A DNA stretch of 64,000 nt. Source: Epiperipatus broadwayi (Eukaryota; Onychophora; Udeonychophora; Euonychophora; Peripatidae). The notes under the pieces are model-generated. The model ran no database searches, was not told the DNA's origin, and saw nothing but the letters and a program-made list of their open reading frames with translations. Numbering within the stretch: position 1 is the first letter of the stretch; each line of letters opens with the position of its first letter. Shown piece by piece: positions 34,957 through 47,594 of this stretch. The DNA lies in assembly GCA_028023455.1 (NCBI GenBank), contig JAQFVV010006311.1:994001-1058000 (forward strand), in the 5' to 3' direction. The position numbers and the translations under genes are program-made.

Positions 34957-35845
34957 AGAAGGAATATCTAACCCTAACATAACTTTCCCACAAGACAAAT
35001 GGTGCTACTGGAATATATATGTACTTCTACATACAAATTATAACTTATACTTGCCAATGCTAGGCACTAATAATAAGCAGCTAATACATAGATTCAAGTA
35101 TTGGACACTCGAGCCCAAATTTTTTGATTTTCTACTCAAAATGAACATGTGGTCATTACCAAGATTATATTTCATGAGATATAAGAGAAACATACTTAAG
35201 ATTGATATTATATGTGAGTTGTGCCATAGATCAGAAGAGAACTAAAAACATATATTCTTTAAGTGTAGTAGTATACAATACATTTGATCTTATATTACAA
35301 AAATTTATTGGAAAAAGAATGCCATTATAAGTTCAATTATAGAGTCTTTTTCAAATGCCTGTTTCACAGAAATAAGAAATACAGCATTTATACTATATGC
35401 ATTATGGTGCACTGGTGTACTTATCTTTACAATAGTAATGCAAGAAATTTTAACACATTTCAAAACAAAAGCAGAGAGATAAAAAAATCACCACATCAGA
35501 CATTTTTGCAGCCATTTGGTCACTTGTCCATCAGTGCTCTAACCTCTAGTGAGATGTATCTTCTGTTTCCTATTTACACTGATAAATATATACAACAGGG
35601 TAATTTAATCTCTTATGAATATTTTTACTACTGTTTCATGGTAAGAGTTTTATAGATTAAGAAGTCAAGCTAAGAGAATAAAAATAAAAGATTATTTTAA
35701 GTAATATGATGACTAATTTAAGCAATTATATGATTAAGAGATATGAAATAAAATAGAAATAAAAAATGAATAATAAAAAGTCTAATATTCAATGGTCCCG
35801 TCCCCCCAAAAAAAAGAATGTCAATAAAGAATTATATGATTAACT
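34957..35845 (+). pseudogene. Fragment of a second LINE type, zinc-knuckle (zf-RVT-like) C-terminus
   Basis: A frame of 109 codons (34916-35245) contains DKWCYWNIYV and PRLYFMRYKRNI, then IICELCHRSEEN. After one stop it continues KHIFFKCSS in the same frame. The C-x2-C ... H-x4-C spacing with aromatic residues is that of the zinc knuckle found after reverse transcriptase in many LINEs. A second open stretch follows to 35655 in another frame. The fragment sits where about 700 bp of the old RTE copy should be. No reverse transcriptase core is visible and the clade cannot be told. Confidence 0.6.
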
Positions 35846-36251
35846 TAAATTTTAAATTGGATTCTAAGAGATTGATTCTAAAAGATCTAGAAAGAGACCA
35901 CATATGATGAACAAGATATGAAAGTATGTAGACTGTTATAGAGAAAAGAAACTAGGACTCAGAGAAATTTGATTAAATTTGGAGAGACCTTCATCATGCA
36001 TTGAATTAATAGTTGTTGAAAATAAAAATAAATGACAATAATATTTCATGATTTTTGAAAGTGACCCAAAAGGAATTATTTTAAAAAATTAATTTTGTGA
36101 TGCAATTGTTATCATTTTTAATACATATTACTAAATGATCTTTGCTGTTGATTTTTTAATTTGTTTTAATGAAAAATGATCTTAAAGTCACTTTTCAGCA
36201 ACTCTGTCCATAATAGGTTTGTGTTCAAAAGTTGAGCATGTATTTTGTAAT

Positions 36252-36626
<375 letters not shown>

Positions 36627-37203
36627 GAATAAACCCAATAAACAAAAACATGCTTTTTATAGGCTCTGACAAATATTTCAAGTTACCATAACCTGAAAAT
36701 AAATTAAATAAATTTTTAATAATATATAGAAACAGTAAAAACGAGAAAAAATTAATATAAAGATGTATTATTTCCAAAATATTTCTTAAATTCCTTTTTA
36801 ACTAGTTCAAATGTTTGAAGATTCAGTAAGAAAGAAAAATATTCTTTTCTTAAGAAATTTTTCTAACAGGATGTTTTATGAAACTTGAATTGATCATTAA
36901 TGCTTTTTAATAATAAAGTTTGTAAAGCTAAGTAATTCAAAATACAGATTAACACTTTGATATTGAGTATCATGTTTTTGAAAATTTTTTAGATGTTTAA
37001 ATTTGATTTTTAATAATATCTATATCAAGTATTTGATATTTGGAAAAAGTTTTCTAAAAAATTCCATTAATATAGAAAATATGAATACAGAACAACTAAT
37101 CCTGTAGGAAAATGGGATCTGTCGATTATATAATTTAATGCCAATCACTATAAATTCATTTTATATTAGTTGAATAATGAATTATTTTTAAGTATAACTA
37201 TAC
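36627..37203. other. AT-rich sequence, nothing recognised
   Basis: No gene or repeat was recognised. Confidence 0.45.
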
Positions 37204-37211
37204 ATCTAAAC

Positions 37212-37576
37212 CAGGGGTCCCCAACCTTTTTGCACTTAAGAGCACATTCTATAATACCAGCCAAGGTGGTGGGCACCATTTATTTTTTCAATGTAAATTT
37301 ATAGTTGGATATTGTTAATAATACCCATAATGTACAAAAAATTTTTATTTCAAAAATAAAATTTTAACATAATTAACATTTATATTTTTACGCTGTAAAA
37401 GTATAGTATGCCCTACAATTTGATTACAATATAATACAATAATTTATAAGAAATTAAAAAAATTAAATTTATTTGTATTGGACAAATAATTTTTTATCGT
37501 GTTTGGATAGCAGCAGGCACACATAAAATGGTCTGTGGGCGCCATGGTGCCCGCGGGCTAGGGTTGGGGACCCCTG
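37212..37576. mobile_element. Non-autonomous hAT element (365 bp)
   Basis: The left end CAGGGGTCCCCAACC and the right end GGTTGGGGACCCCTG are perfect 15-bp inverted repeats. The exact 8-bp target duplication ATCTAAAC lies at 37204-37211 and 37577-37584. CAGGGGT-type ends with an 8-bp duplication are diagnostic of the hAT superfamily. The subterminal regions are GC-richer (TGGTGGGCACCA, GGGCGCCATGGTGCCCGCGG) while the middle is AT-rich and non-coding. The perfect duplication and ends suggest a fairly recent insertion, which must have relied on a transposase from elsewhere in the genome. Confidence 0.97.
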
Positions 37577-37584
37577 ATCTAAAC

Positions 37585-40317
37585 CCTCTCCATTTACTTT
37601 AATGTTTTATATTGTAAGGATTGGATAACTCAATCCTCACCGTTAATTAAAATATATAAGAGGGGGGGGGGAAGAAAGCAGAAATGTTTTCTTCAGAATT
37701 TGTAAGGATTCTGAATTATTTATTATCAAATGATAATTATGTTTTGATCAGTTGGGTATATATTTATTTATATAATTAAGCATTTGATGCGTGTAGCAAT
37801 CTTTTAATACATGTATGTGTATAAAACATTTCAATTTTCGATCGTTTTTATTATTTTTAATACTTCTAAGACTAATATTTTATTTAGGGTATTGAGAGGG
37901 CAATAGTAATAATGAGTAATAAAAATGGATAGATAAAGAAGGAATTATATTAAAAATTATATTAAGAACAGTGTTAATAACATGAGTTAAATATATACGT
38001 GTAGATTTATTTATTTGTAAAATAAAAAAAGATTTGTGATTTATATATATGGTTTATTTTTTTGTATTTTAAATTAGCTATACTAATCTTTTTTTTTCTA
38101 TTAGTGACAGCAATGTGGCATTAAGATGTTTGAAAAGAAATTTGGAAAGATTATTATCAATACATGTGTGGGAAACAGTAAATCTAAAATGCTAAGAAAA
38201 TCGTTTAAGTAATAAAAAGAAAATGCATGCAGGGATTATGAAAATACCATTATGACTTTTTATCAGCATATATGGTAGACTAGCAATGTTTTGGTCATTA
38301 ATTTTGCATTATTCATCTGAAAAAAAAAAAATTCAATTTAAACTGGACATGGATAGCGAGATGTGTGGGTAAATAAGCCAACTATCCATGTTTTACTCCC
38401 GTTTTGCTTGTATCTGCCAGTTTACATCAAATGGAAGATCATTAACAAGCATGAAGATGTGAAATAAAAATCATATTAAACAACTAGCTATTCTCATCTA
38501 CAGAAAGAAACCAACATTATGATTTAAGAAGCACTTCCGAAAACTTCAATTAATCTTATTAGTCTATCCCGTCATGATTTGCAGAAATACTATTTTGAAA
38601 CTAATTGAATTCTAAATTCATGTATTCCTCAGCAAAGACTTTGTCAGCCATCTTCACAAAGTTCAAGCATTAAGATTGAAGCAGAGACTCTTAAAATAAA
38701 TGATTATCTTATTAATAAAATAAAAAAAAATTAAAAGAGCAGGTCGATCGATTATAATTAAGGTTTAAACTCATGTGTATGTACGTTTGTCATTTTTATT
38801 TATTATATATTTATTTTTCTTTAGTATATTTCCATGAAAAGATTAAAGTATATTAACAAGTATCGATTTTTTTTATAAATATAACAGATGATTTATAACA
38901 CATACATGTACACTTATCATATAGCATATATTTATTATATAGTATAAATATGTTGAGTGAAATCTTTATTGGCATTTGTATCAAAATGAAGACTGCTTTA
39001 AATGTTAAAAATTCTGCTATTATTACTAGCAAGATGTATATTTTCACTTGTATGTAACCTAGGATCATTTATTAATCACGAGATACATTTGAAGAGTGGA
39101 TTTGCTATTATAGTATTTCATTTTTTATATATACCAGTATATACGTGTAACTCTAAAGATCCAGATAGTCATTTTAAGGGTCTATTAAAAAAAAAATAGT
39201 TATTAGAGTCATTGTAATGTTATGTGCAAAATCCCTATGAGATTTATAAAGTTAAACATCACACAGATAGATATATTAGTGAATTCACCATGTTTAAAGG
39301 CGTATAGAAGAGAAATGTAATTCAAAGGAACACCGATATGTAGTATGGCTTTGAAGAATTTTTATTATTATTTGAAGAGTTAGTTTAATTCTCCAAAAAG
39401 AATGAATCTCTAAACTCAAATTACTTTAGTGAAAATAAGTAGGATTATTATGCAATATTTAGTCATATGACATAGATAGTTTCATCTTGGATATAAATGC
39501 AATTTAAACAAATATGTCAATAGCAAATATTATTCAACATATGGTCTACAAATCAATTGAAAAAACTATATGATGAATATTCTTGTTTTGTTATTTTATT
39601 TTATTGTTGCAACATTCAAATATATTATGAATAAAAGATAAACCAATCATTTTATTTAAAGTTTGACTTTGAGTAATTTTTTTAATTATTTAAAACTAAA
39701 TCACTTATCTATACATGTGGGACATAGTACAATGCTAGATTTTATTAATTTAAATATTTTACTCTAAAAATATCGAAAATGCTCTTTTGATTACTTGTTT
39801 AAGCCTTAAAAAACATCTACATTACAGAATATTAAAGAATTAAGATATTAGCTAAGTTCTGAATATTTAGTTGGTTTTTAAATATAGTCTAAATTCAATA
39901 TTCTCTTTGATTCTACACTATATTCAACAGGTGATTTCAAGTCTCATTAGTGTATTTTAATATCCCAACCCTGAAGTTAGAGATTTACATAGAGAAATAG
40001 CAAACTTGTATGTATTCTTTTTCATTATTATTATTAGAAAATTACTTGTTTAGCTGTGAGACATTATTATTAGATCTGGCTTATTCTCCATATTAATTAT
40101 CATTAGAATTGGGCATATAAATGGTAAAGTTTCTCTTTCTTCATTTATTTATTGTATAATTTAAAAGCCTCCTTTTGTAATATAGCAAACCTATTGGCCA
40201 TTTGAATAAAAAAATCTTTCTATATGTCCTGTCAGTTATAATTTGGCTTAATAATTGAAACACAGGCTTGTTATATACCTGTGGCTATATATATGTAATA
40301 TAGGGTATATGAGCACA
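37585..40317. other. AT-rich sequence, nothing recognised
   Basis: A less AT-rich patch at 38340-38690 and a pair of overlapping short frames near 38853-39199 show no recognisable family. No RNA gene was found. Confidence 0.45.
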
Positions 40318-40565
40318 GACTTTTACACCCCCCACCTCTCTCCACTCTATCTAATAACACCGATACACCTAAACACATATATGCTGAAAAGATAAATAAT
40401 CACCAATATACTATATATGTGTGTAAAGATGATAGTCTGGACCAACTGATGATTGCTGGTTTAGCATGAAATACGTATATTGGTGATTATTTATCTTTTC
40501 AGCATATATGTGTTTAGGTGTATCGGTGTTATTAGATAGAGTGGAGAGAGGTGGGTGGTGTGAAA
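40318..40565. repeat. Inverted pair of a SINE-like fragment
   Basis: The segment 40322-40418 is an almost perfect reverse complement of 40474-40565. Blocks are CACCTCTCTCCACTCTATCT against AGATAGAGTGGAGAGAGGTG, and ATGCTGAAAAGATAAATAAT against ATTATTTATCTTTTCAGCAT. The right half, read on the minus strand, continues into TTTCATGCTAAACCAGCAAT and CATCAGTTGGTCC. The same sequence is found at 47690-47760 next to a tRNA-like B box. So these are two head-to-head copies of one SINE-like unit, the left one truncated. Confidence 0.8.
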
Positions 40566-41799
40566 ATTTGGCTTAATGAAAATTTGTGCAGCTACAAAGT
40601 AAGAAAGGCTGAATGAACTCTTACCCATCATCGTCACTTCATACACTTACAATATGCACTGTATATATATAAATTTCAGTAAAAATTTTAAAATCTTTCT
40701 AAAAAGTTTGTTTAAAAGCTGCATTTCTATGTTTTATTTGTTTTTAATTCTTATAAATTAGTAAATCAAGCAATTATTAATATAAATAGACTTTATTTAT
40801 TTATTATTGTTAAATATATATTATCTAAACTTAATATTTATTTAAAATTTAAAGTTGAAGTATTTATTGGTTTATATATATAATATAATAAGGACAATAC
40901 AGAGTAGTAATATTCACTCATTATTCCCTCTCATTTTCACTAGTCATTCGGTCATAACAAACATGCAAGCATTATTAAAGACAAAATCATTTTTAAACAG
41001 ACAATATACACATTTGTATACAATATTTAAATTACCAAATAAATATATTAATATGGCAACAAATAAAAAATCAATAGACTATCAGATTAACAGAAAAAGA
41101 AAAAAAGATTTAATAAATATTTCTAATCATGAAAAATATACAAAATACAAGAATTGACTATACATATAAAAATAATATTTAAGAATTTTGCTAAATCATG
41201 CAAAATTAAATTGAGTAATAGTGAAGAAATTAATTATGTTTAAATAAGTTAGAAATATATTTCAGCTCATTGTTAAAACATATATATAAGCTGTCATTAG
41301 TCATTTTATGAAAATAATAATAATATAAAAACCTAATTAGAAAAAAATAACTAACCATCTGTGCCCAAGAATCATTATAAAAGACATTCATTTGTAGATT
41401 TATGTAATAAAATGATTTTTTAAAAATATAATTTTATACAAAAATTCTAAAAGTCATTCCATGAAATAATACTTTAATAAAACTATAGTTCAAGGAAGAT
41501 TTTTATAGCTATTTAATTCTATTCTTTGCTATTCATAATCAAAAGTTTAGTAATGTAGATCATAGGAAAAAAAATAGGGAGATCTTTTGCTGAAAAGTGA
41601 AAATAAAAAAATCTAATTGGTAGCAGCTAATTGTTGCATCATCTAAATGTAAAAATAAATAATCATAATGGAAAACTATCTTCCACTGACTTATGTGATA
41701 TGACATCAAAAACACTATTAATAAATACAGAGAATGAAGAATGAGTCTTACCTTTATCAATCTCTGAATATTGGATGAAATATTAGTTGTAATAAATGT
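40566..41799. other. AT-rich sequence, nothing recognised
   Basis: A 100-codon frame at 40855-41157 has low-complexity K/I/N composition and is not considered a gene. Confidence 0.45.
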
Positions 41800-41811
41800 A
41801 ATAAGAGTGGA

Positions 41812-41908
41812 TTTGAACCCAGACTTTCAAGCTCCCTTTAGTTATCCAATCCATCTTATATAAGTGAAACACACAAGCTTGAAAGTTTGGGTTCAAATCC
41901 CTTCTAAT
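41812..41908. repeat. Inverted pair of tRNA-like B-box ends (SINE fragments)
   Basis: GGATTTGAACCCAGACTTTC on the left faces GAAAGTTTGGGTTCAAATCC on the right. Both contain the pol III B box GGTTCAAATCC in opposite orientations, about 55 bp apart. The left unit continues into CCATCTTATATAAG, shared with the SINE-like copy at 47602-47670. Confidence 0.6.
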
Positions 41909-41996
41909 TACATCTAGCTTAAAAGTATATATAATATACTTGTATTTAAATAAATGTAATAAGAAATAATCATAACTTTTTTAAATCTGTAATACC

Positions 41997-42165
41997 CTAT
42001 AATTTCAAAACTATGTTAAAAAGGAAGCTTATATATCAGGAGAGTTTAATGAGAAAATGGTATCATTTTCTGTTTGATTGTTTTTGTGCAGGGAATAAAT
42101 CCACTCTTTCTTTAAGCTCTGTTGATATATAAGCTTAGTTTTTGATATAGTTTTAAAAATTATAG
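41997..42165. repeat. Hairpin, with a solo arm copy at 42715-42800
   Basis: The left arm (CTATAATTTCAAAACTATGT, then AAGCTTATATATCAG-AGAG) pairs with the right arm (CTCTGTTGATATATAAGCTT, then GATATAGTTTTAAAAATTATAG). A third, direct copy of the arm lies at 42715-42778 (TTTCAAAACTATGTCAAAAA, CAGAGCTTAAAGAAAG). The F-family foldback at 42230-42540 lies between them. Confidence 0.7.
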
Positions 42166-42229
42166 AGTGAATTTTACAGCTAAACATCACATGATCACCA
42201 TTTCTTATGCCTGTTCATAACTGTTATTA

Positions 42230-42540
42230 AAACAGGAAAAACTCTCCATACAGTAATGCTACTCAGTGCAAGCCAGAGTAATCAATGGATTAGTCTCATA
42301 GTTTTGATAGTTATGTAAGAGATAAAAGATGGCTACTGGAAGGTTGAATTAGATCCTAAGATCTAAGTGCGGTGCTCTCAATCCAAGTCTCCTCAGTGAT
42401 GAAAGCCACAAGTTAGAAACTAATCTGGGGATATTGGATGAGTAGGCACTAGATAGGGATTTTATGCATAAGCCTTCTGCCATCCATTGATTACTCTGGT
42501 TTGCACTGCATGGCACTATTGTATGGAGAGTTTTGCCTGA
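42230..42540. repeat. F-family foldback element, more complete copy
   Basis: The left arm AAAACTCTCCATACAGTAAT-GCTACTCAGTGCAAG-CCAGAGTAATCAATGGA (42235-42290) pairs with the right arm TCCATTGATTACTCTGG-TTTGCACTGCATGGCA-TATTGTATGGAGAGTTTT (42482-42534). The core (42290-42480) matches 119-330. No protein is encoded and no clear target duplication was found. Confidence 0.75.
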
Positions 42541-44079
42541 ATTTTACAAATTTAAAAAAATTATGATTACTTATTATTAAGTTTATTAAACCTAATATTT
42601 CATCCAATAATCAGAGATTGTTAAAAGACTCATTTTTCCTCCTCTGTGTATATTAATGGTAATTTCAGATTATTTAGGCTCTATATAAATTATAATAATA
42701 GACTAAAATCATCTTATAGTTTCAAAACTATGTCAAAAACTAAGCTTATGTAACAACAGAGCTTAAAGAAAGAAGGGTATTATTCTTTCTTTTGTTGTTT
42801 TTGACTTCAAATACATATAAGAGATTGAACTTCTGCTATTATTATATAAAATGTTTAAAAAAATTGTAAAAAGAGACTAAAGAATAAAATTAACTTAAAC
42901 CAAACAAATATACTTTCAATATATTAGCATCATAATTATGATTATAAAAAACATACTGTATTTTATTATTAAAAATCTAAAGAGCCAATTTTTTGCTTAT
43001 ATGAGTGCTATTGGCTTTCTGATTCATCATACGTTCATTTTGTGCAACAAACCAAGCCTCTTAAATCTTCACTATCATTTCTTTCTTCACAAATCATCTC
43101 AATAATATCAGGATCAAATCCATATCTATATTACTTTTTATGACTATAAAATGCAAATTACTTTAAAATATATAAAATATTTTCAGGTTTATAATGCATC
43201 TGTAATCATTTACACACTAATGTGACTTTCACCTTGTTCCATAATCTTTGACAATGAAAAATACAAAGTACTCAAAAGAAATAACAAGGAATGGTTCAAC
43301 TTATACCTAACTTTATCAAATTTTTACTCAGGGACATCATGACCAAAATTTGGCAATTAACAATCTACTTCAGTTGTGTTCTCTCATAGCTTAAATGTTT
43401 ACTTTCATTAACACTATCCATCAGATTTCAGTCCTGAAAATAAATATCTAGATTCTTCTTCAGTTTAGTCATCATGATTACATTAGAATATGATACTTTT
43501 CAAATTTAGATTACATATCTATGAAGTTAAATAACTTATCATACCATTGCTGATATTTTGTTTTCTCTCAAATTATGTAAAAAAATCCATTTATTTTTCA
43601 AATATGTTATCATATATATTAGGATATCATTTATAATTTTTTGCAATGATAACTTTTTTTGGTCTCTTTTTCCATTTTGTTAACTTTAGAGCAATTAAAA
43701 TATTTTTACTTAAAGATTTTTCATATTGATTCTTAATGATGGCATCAGATATTTTTAGGTCCATCAATTTATAATAATAATAAAAAGATTCTATGCATTT
43801 TAGTGCAGCAAAAGAAAGACTTAGTGAATCTCAGCAGATGTAAAAAATTGAAAATTTTAGTTTGCAATCAAACTGTTATATTCTATCTGTCACTTAGTAC
43901 TTCAACATTATATATAAATTATTTTTTTATGAAACAGAGAAGTATAAAAAAACCAATAATAATGTTATATAATACATATTCTTAATACAATGTTATGTAA
44001 ATATATATATATACATGAACGTCTTTACTTTCCAAATTATTTTCTATGTCAATCATAAGTTTGTGAATTAATTAACATT
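42541..44079. other. AT-rich sequence, nothing further recognised
   Basis: Apart from the solo hairpin arm at 42715-42800 noted above, no gene or repeat was recognised. Confidence 0.45.
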
Positions 44080-44080
44080 A

Positions 44081-44150
44081 GTAATAATATATATATATAT
44101 TTTCATTACCACTTAGTAATAATATATATATATATTTTCATTACCACTTA
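44081..44150 (+). repeat. Tandem duplication of ~35 bp
   Basis: AGTAATAATATATATATA, then TATTTTCATTACCACTT, is repeated twice head to tail. Confidence 0.9.
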
Positions 44151-45319
44151 GAAAAAAGAAACAACAAAAATAAAGATTTTTCAATAAAATGATTATAAAC
44201 CAATGACTTTGGGATAACAAACATATGAATGTGTATAACGAAATAAAAAAATATAAAAAGTATAACTTTTCTGATTTAACATTTTTTGCTAAACAAAATT
44301 GAGATTTATTTTATTGTAAATTGCTTCACCAAAAAAAAAAAAAAAAAAAGAAAAGGAAATGTAAGCTAATATGTAAGATATGCAAATCATACAATTTGAA
44401 AGCAATCATATATAATTCTCAAAATATAAGATCCAACTGGATTTGAGAAAATCATATAGTAAACCATGTTTCACATTAAAAACATGAACATAGAAGAGAA
44501 TTAAATATTATTGCAGCATATCAGAGAATCTATAATAACCCTAAACATATAATTTCTAATTTCTGTTGACAGTTGACTATGATTTCAAAAATCATGCTTT
44601 TAGATCTAAATAGAATTATTTCATCCATGGGTCAAATTATATCCCATACTAATTAGAATACAACAAATGAGTGATTTAGCAATAGACATTGTGAAAATAT
44701 AATAGCTATCACTGAAAAGAGATCGGTATATACACTCTGCAGATATCAATTCAAACCTTTTAATATGTTTCATCACCAGACTGTAGTAAAAAATATAAAA
44801 CTATTGTAGAAATTTTTTGCTGAGTTGTAGCAATAATATTGGATATTTCTGTAATCTTTAAATTAATGGAGAAATTCTTGATATTCTTGCCATCCTTATA
44901 ACAAGTACCACTAATACTGTAAGGCACTGCTTTGTAAATTAAAATGCTGCTTTAGAATTTCCCTATAAAGGTAAGATCAGCTATTAATGAAATAAACTTA
45001 GGTCAGCTGCCTTGATTTCGAAGCATGTTCAGTTTTATAAATATATATTACATGATAAGTTGAATCTTTGTTCAGAAAAAACAAATGCATTATTCATAAT
45101 AAACAAAGGCAAATAAATGTTTAATAAGTACAATAACATCACTAAAAAAACTTTATTTGCATTTATTTTAAACATTGCCAAACTTTTCAGATATTTAATT
45201 ATAATATAGTGTATTTTTTATAATAATTCAATAATAAATTTCCTTTTTAATGATATTAATATAAGTCAGATTAGAATATTACTGATTATTACTTTATTCA
45301 TAGTTTTTCCACAAGATAT
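44151..45319. other. AT-rich sequence, nothing recognised
   Basis: No gene, RNA or repeat was recognised. Confidence 0.45.
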
Positions 45320-45383
45320 TTTTTTATTAACTTTAAATCAAGGGTGTTATATTTTTTTATTAACTTTAAATCAAGGGTGTTAC
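45320..45383 (+). repeat. Tandem duplication of ~34 bp
   Basis: TTTTTTTATTAACTTTAAAT, then CAAGGGTGTTA, is repeated twice in tandem. Confidence 0.9.
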
Positions 45384-46845
45384 AAACATAATAATGAGAA
45401 AAAATAGAAGACTTAATTATTATAATATTTAATATTTTGATGCCAATTTCATATAATATATGCTCTATCATAAGTTTTTATGATTAAGTATGCCCTCATT
45501 CATAAGTTTTATGCTCTACCACTGAATGGTACAAATCAATGGATGTTATGACAGTTATTAATTACTTATATATATTCCAAACACTTTATTGACTATTATA
45601 GAATTCATTTTACTATGTATTAGTTTTCATTACTCATTATTGTTGCATGAAAATGATAAACAAGGAATTTTATTGTAGGTGATATAGAATAATAATACAC
45701 TAGTGTTTTTGCACTAAAATATGTTGAAAGAACTTTCATGAATATGAAATCATGTGATCAATGTAGCTCAGAAGAAATTAAAAAAAAAGTATTTGCTCTA
45801 ATTTTACAGTGTCAATGCAAACAAATTATACAACATTTTAAAACTGGTGTATTTTTTCATCCTGAAAATACTAAGATGATTACATACATTGAAGAAAAGA
45901 TATGTAAAACTATCATTTATTGATTTAACATATGCATAAAAGTGTTTACAATTACAACCTTAGTCAAAATAAAAGATAAGATGTTGTGAAGTTTTCTGGC
46001 CATCAAAAATACAGTCAATAAGTGATGCCCTTCTTCACCAGAAGATAAGCTGCAGATAACCAACAATGGAAAAATGAAAATAGACTAGAGAGACCATGGA
46101 TACTTGATTTGAGGCAAAATATTAGACTCCACTAATTCTATATAGAATGCTGAGACAGAGAATTCTTTTCCCTATTACTGAAAAAGAATGTGCATCTAAT
46201 TCAATCCTATACTAAGATGAATTGTTAGCTTATGCATATTTTAATGTGTGAGGATTATCTCATTTCACTGTAAATCATCAGGGATCCTATGTGGACCTAA
46301 TGATGGAATAAAAGAAAAGTACATCTCAAAAACTTTTCCCATTACAGTTTGATCATTTATGCTAAAAAATTTCAAAGCAAAATCAGGATTGAGACTTATT
46401 ACACACATTTTTGATTGATATTAAAAATGTTTACTATAGGTGAATTTAATATTTATGTATAATAATATCAAGTGACGTACAAGAGCTTAAAGAGTTCTTA
46501 AAAATGGTCATGCAACTCTTGTATTTTTATTGTTTCCAGATCAAAAGTTGGATTTTATATATAGATATAGAATTTAATATTTAATTTTACAATGAGCTCA
46601 ACTTTGATGTTCTGATTTATATAGTTAAAGAAAGTTCTTCAATATACTAAATTATTGTTATGATTATTATACATATGATAAATTCAATTTACAAACACAT
46701 TTTTTAAATTAGTGCTTATTTCAAATAACAACAATTCAATAAATATCTAAATAATACTAAACCATCTTTTAATAGGTTAGAGATTGCCATATATTTATTA
46801 TTCCAGATATAGACTTTAAATTTGATTAAAGTTCATATAATTTCT
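45384..46845. other. AT-rich sequence, nothing recognised
   Basis: A 61-codon frame at 45738-45923 with five cysteines (SCDQCSS and LQCQCKQ) matches no family I know. It is noted only for completeness. Confidence 0.4.
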
Positions 46846-47045
46846 AGAGAGTTAAGATTAAGAGTAGCATGAAGTAAGAATTATAAAGAAGTTAAATTTT
46901 ATATGTATTTAAAAATTGTAGTTATAAAAATAATTTCTACAGAGTTAAGATTATGAGTAGCATGAAGTACGAATTAAAAAGAATTCTTACTTCAAGCTAC
47001 TCATAATCTTAACTTTCTAAAAATTATTTTTACAACTACATTTTT
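46846..47045. repeat. Hairpin plus a direct copy of one arm
   Basis: GAGTTAAGATTATGAGTAGC (46939-46958) faces GCTACTCATAATCTTAACTT (46997-47016). A diverged direct copy of the same arm (AGAGTTAAGATTAAGAGTAG) lies at 46846-46885. The outer blocks AATTGTAGTTATAAAAATAA and TTATTTTTACAACTACATTT also pair. Confidence 0.8.
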
Positions 47046-47594
47046 TCCCCAAACATATCTAAAATTTGAAAAAAATATTCAAATAGTTGCCAGTATCCAT
47101 TTCAATCATTCTTAATTAATGATAAAAGTCAACTTATGATGACCTTTCAAGATAACTCATTTGTTTCAAAGTAAACTTTTTAAAAAAAGAAAAAAAAGAT
47201 TATTCCTTCAATACCGTCATTAGTAAAATGCAAATTAACAATAAAAATCACTTTTCTTTGACAAAAACACTACTTTTCAAACTATTATGAATTCACTCAG
47301 ATTTATATATTTTCTTTTTTAAAAAAAATCAAATCCTAATATAAATACTACATGTAAACAAGTTTTTAGATTACAGGACTACTGTTTACCTTTCCAAATC
47401 AAATGTCAAAAATATTTTAACAATCCCATTTCTTTTCTCTCATTTAATAATATAGACATGATAATTGCAAAGAACAGCAGTATATTCTCATTCAAAGAAT
47501 TCATTATTAACATCTATATATGTACACACAGAGAGAGACAAAATAATGCATAGGATTAAAATTCATTACTTTAATTTGTAAATTAATACCCTAT
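47046..47594. other. AT-rich sequence, nothing recognised
   Basis: No gene or repeat was recognised. Confidence 0.45.

Larger units (their letters stand above)
34040..36020 (+). mobile_element. RTE-type LINE, very old copy with nested insertions
   Basis: The piece at 34040-34955 follows the intact LINE from about 55855 to 56640, as at ATTACTAAAAAGAG and GCATTTGATTCTATAA. The piece at 35845-36020 follows it from about 57340 to 57510, as at GGAGAGACCTTCATC. The bases between are replaced by another retrotransposon fragment (34957-35845). A tRNA-like mini-retroposon (34675-34772) interrupts the left piece. Many stops and indels make this by far the oldest of the three LINE copies. Confidence 0.85.

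Noticed and set aside
35284-35655. 123-codon plus-strand frame
   Set aside because: It lies within the zinc-knuckle LINE fragment in a different frame and begins after the knuckle. Treated as part of that remnant and not a separate gene.
45738-45923. Cysteine-containing 61-codon frame as a small secreted or metal-binding protein
   Set aside because: No signal peptide and no regular cysteine spacing, and not flanked by splice or promoter signals that I can see.
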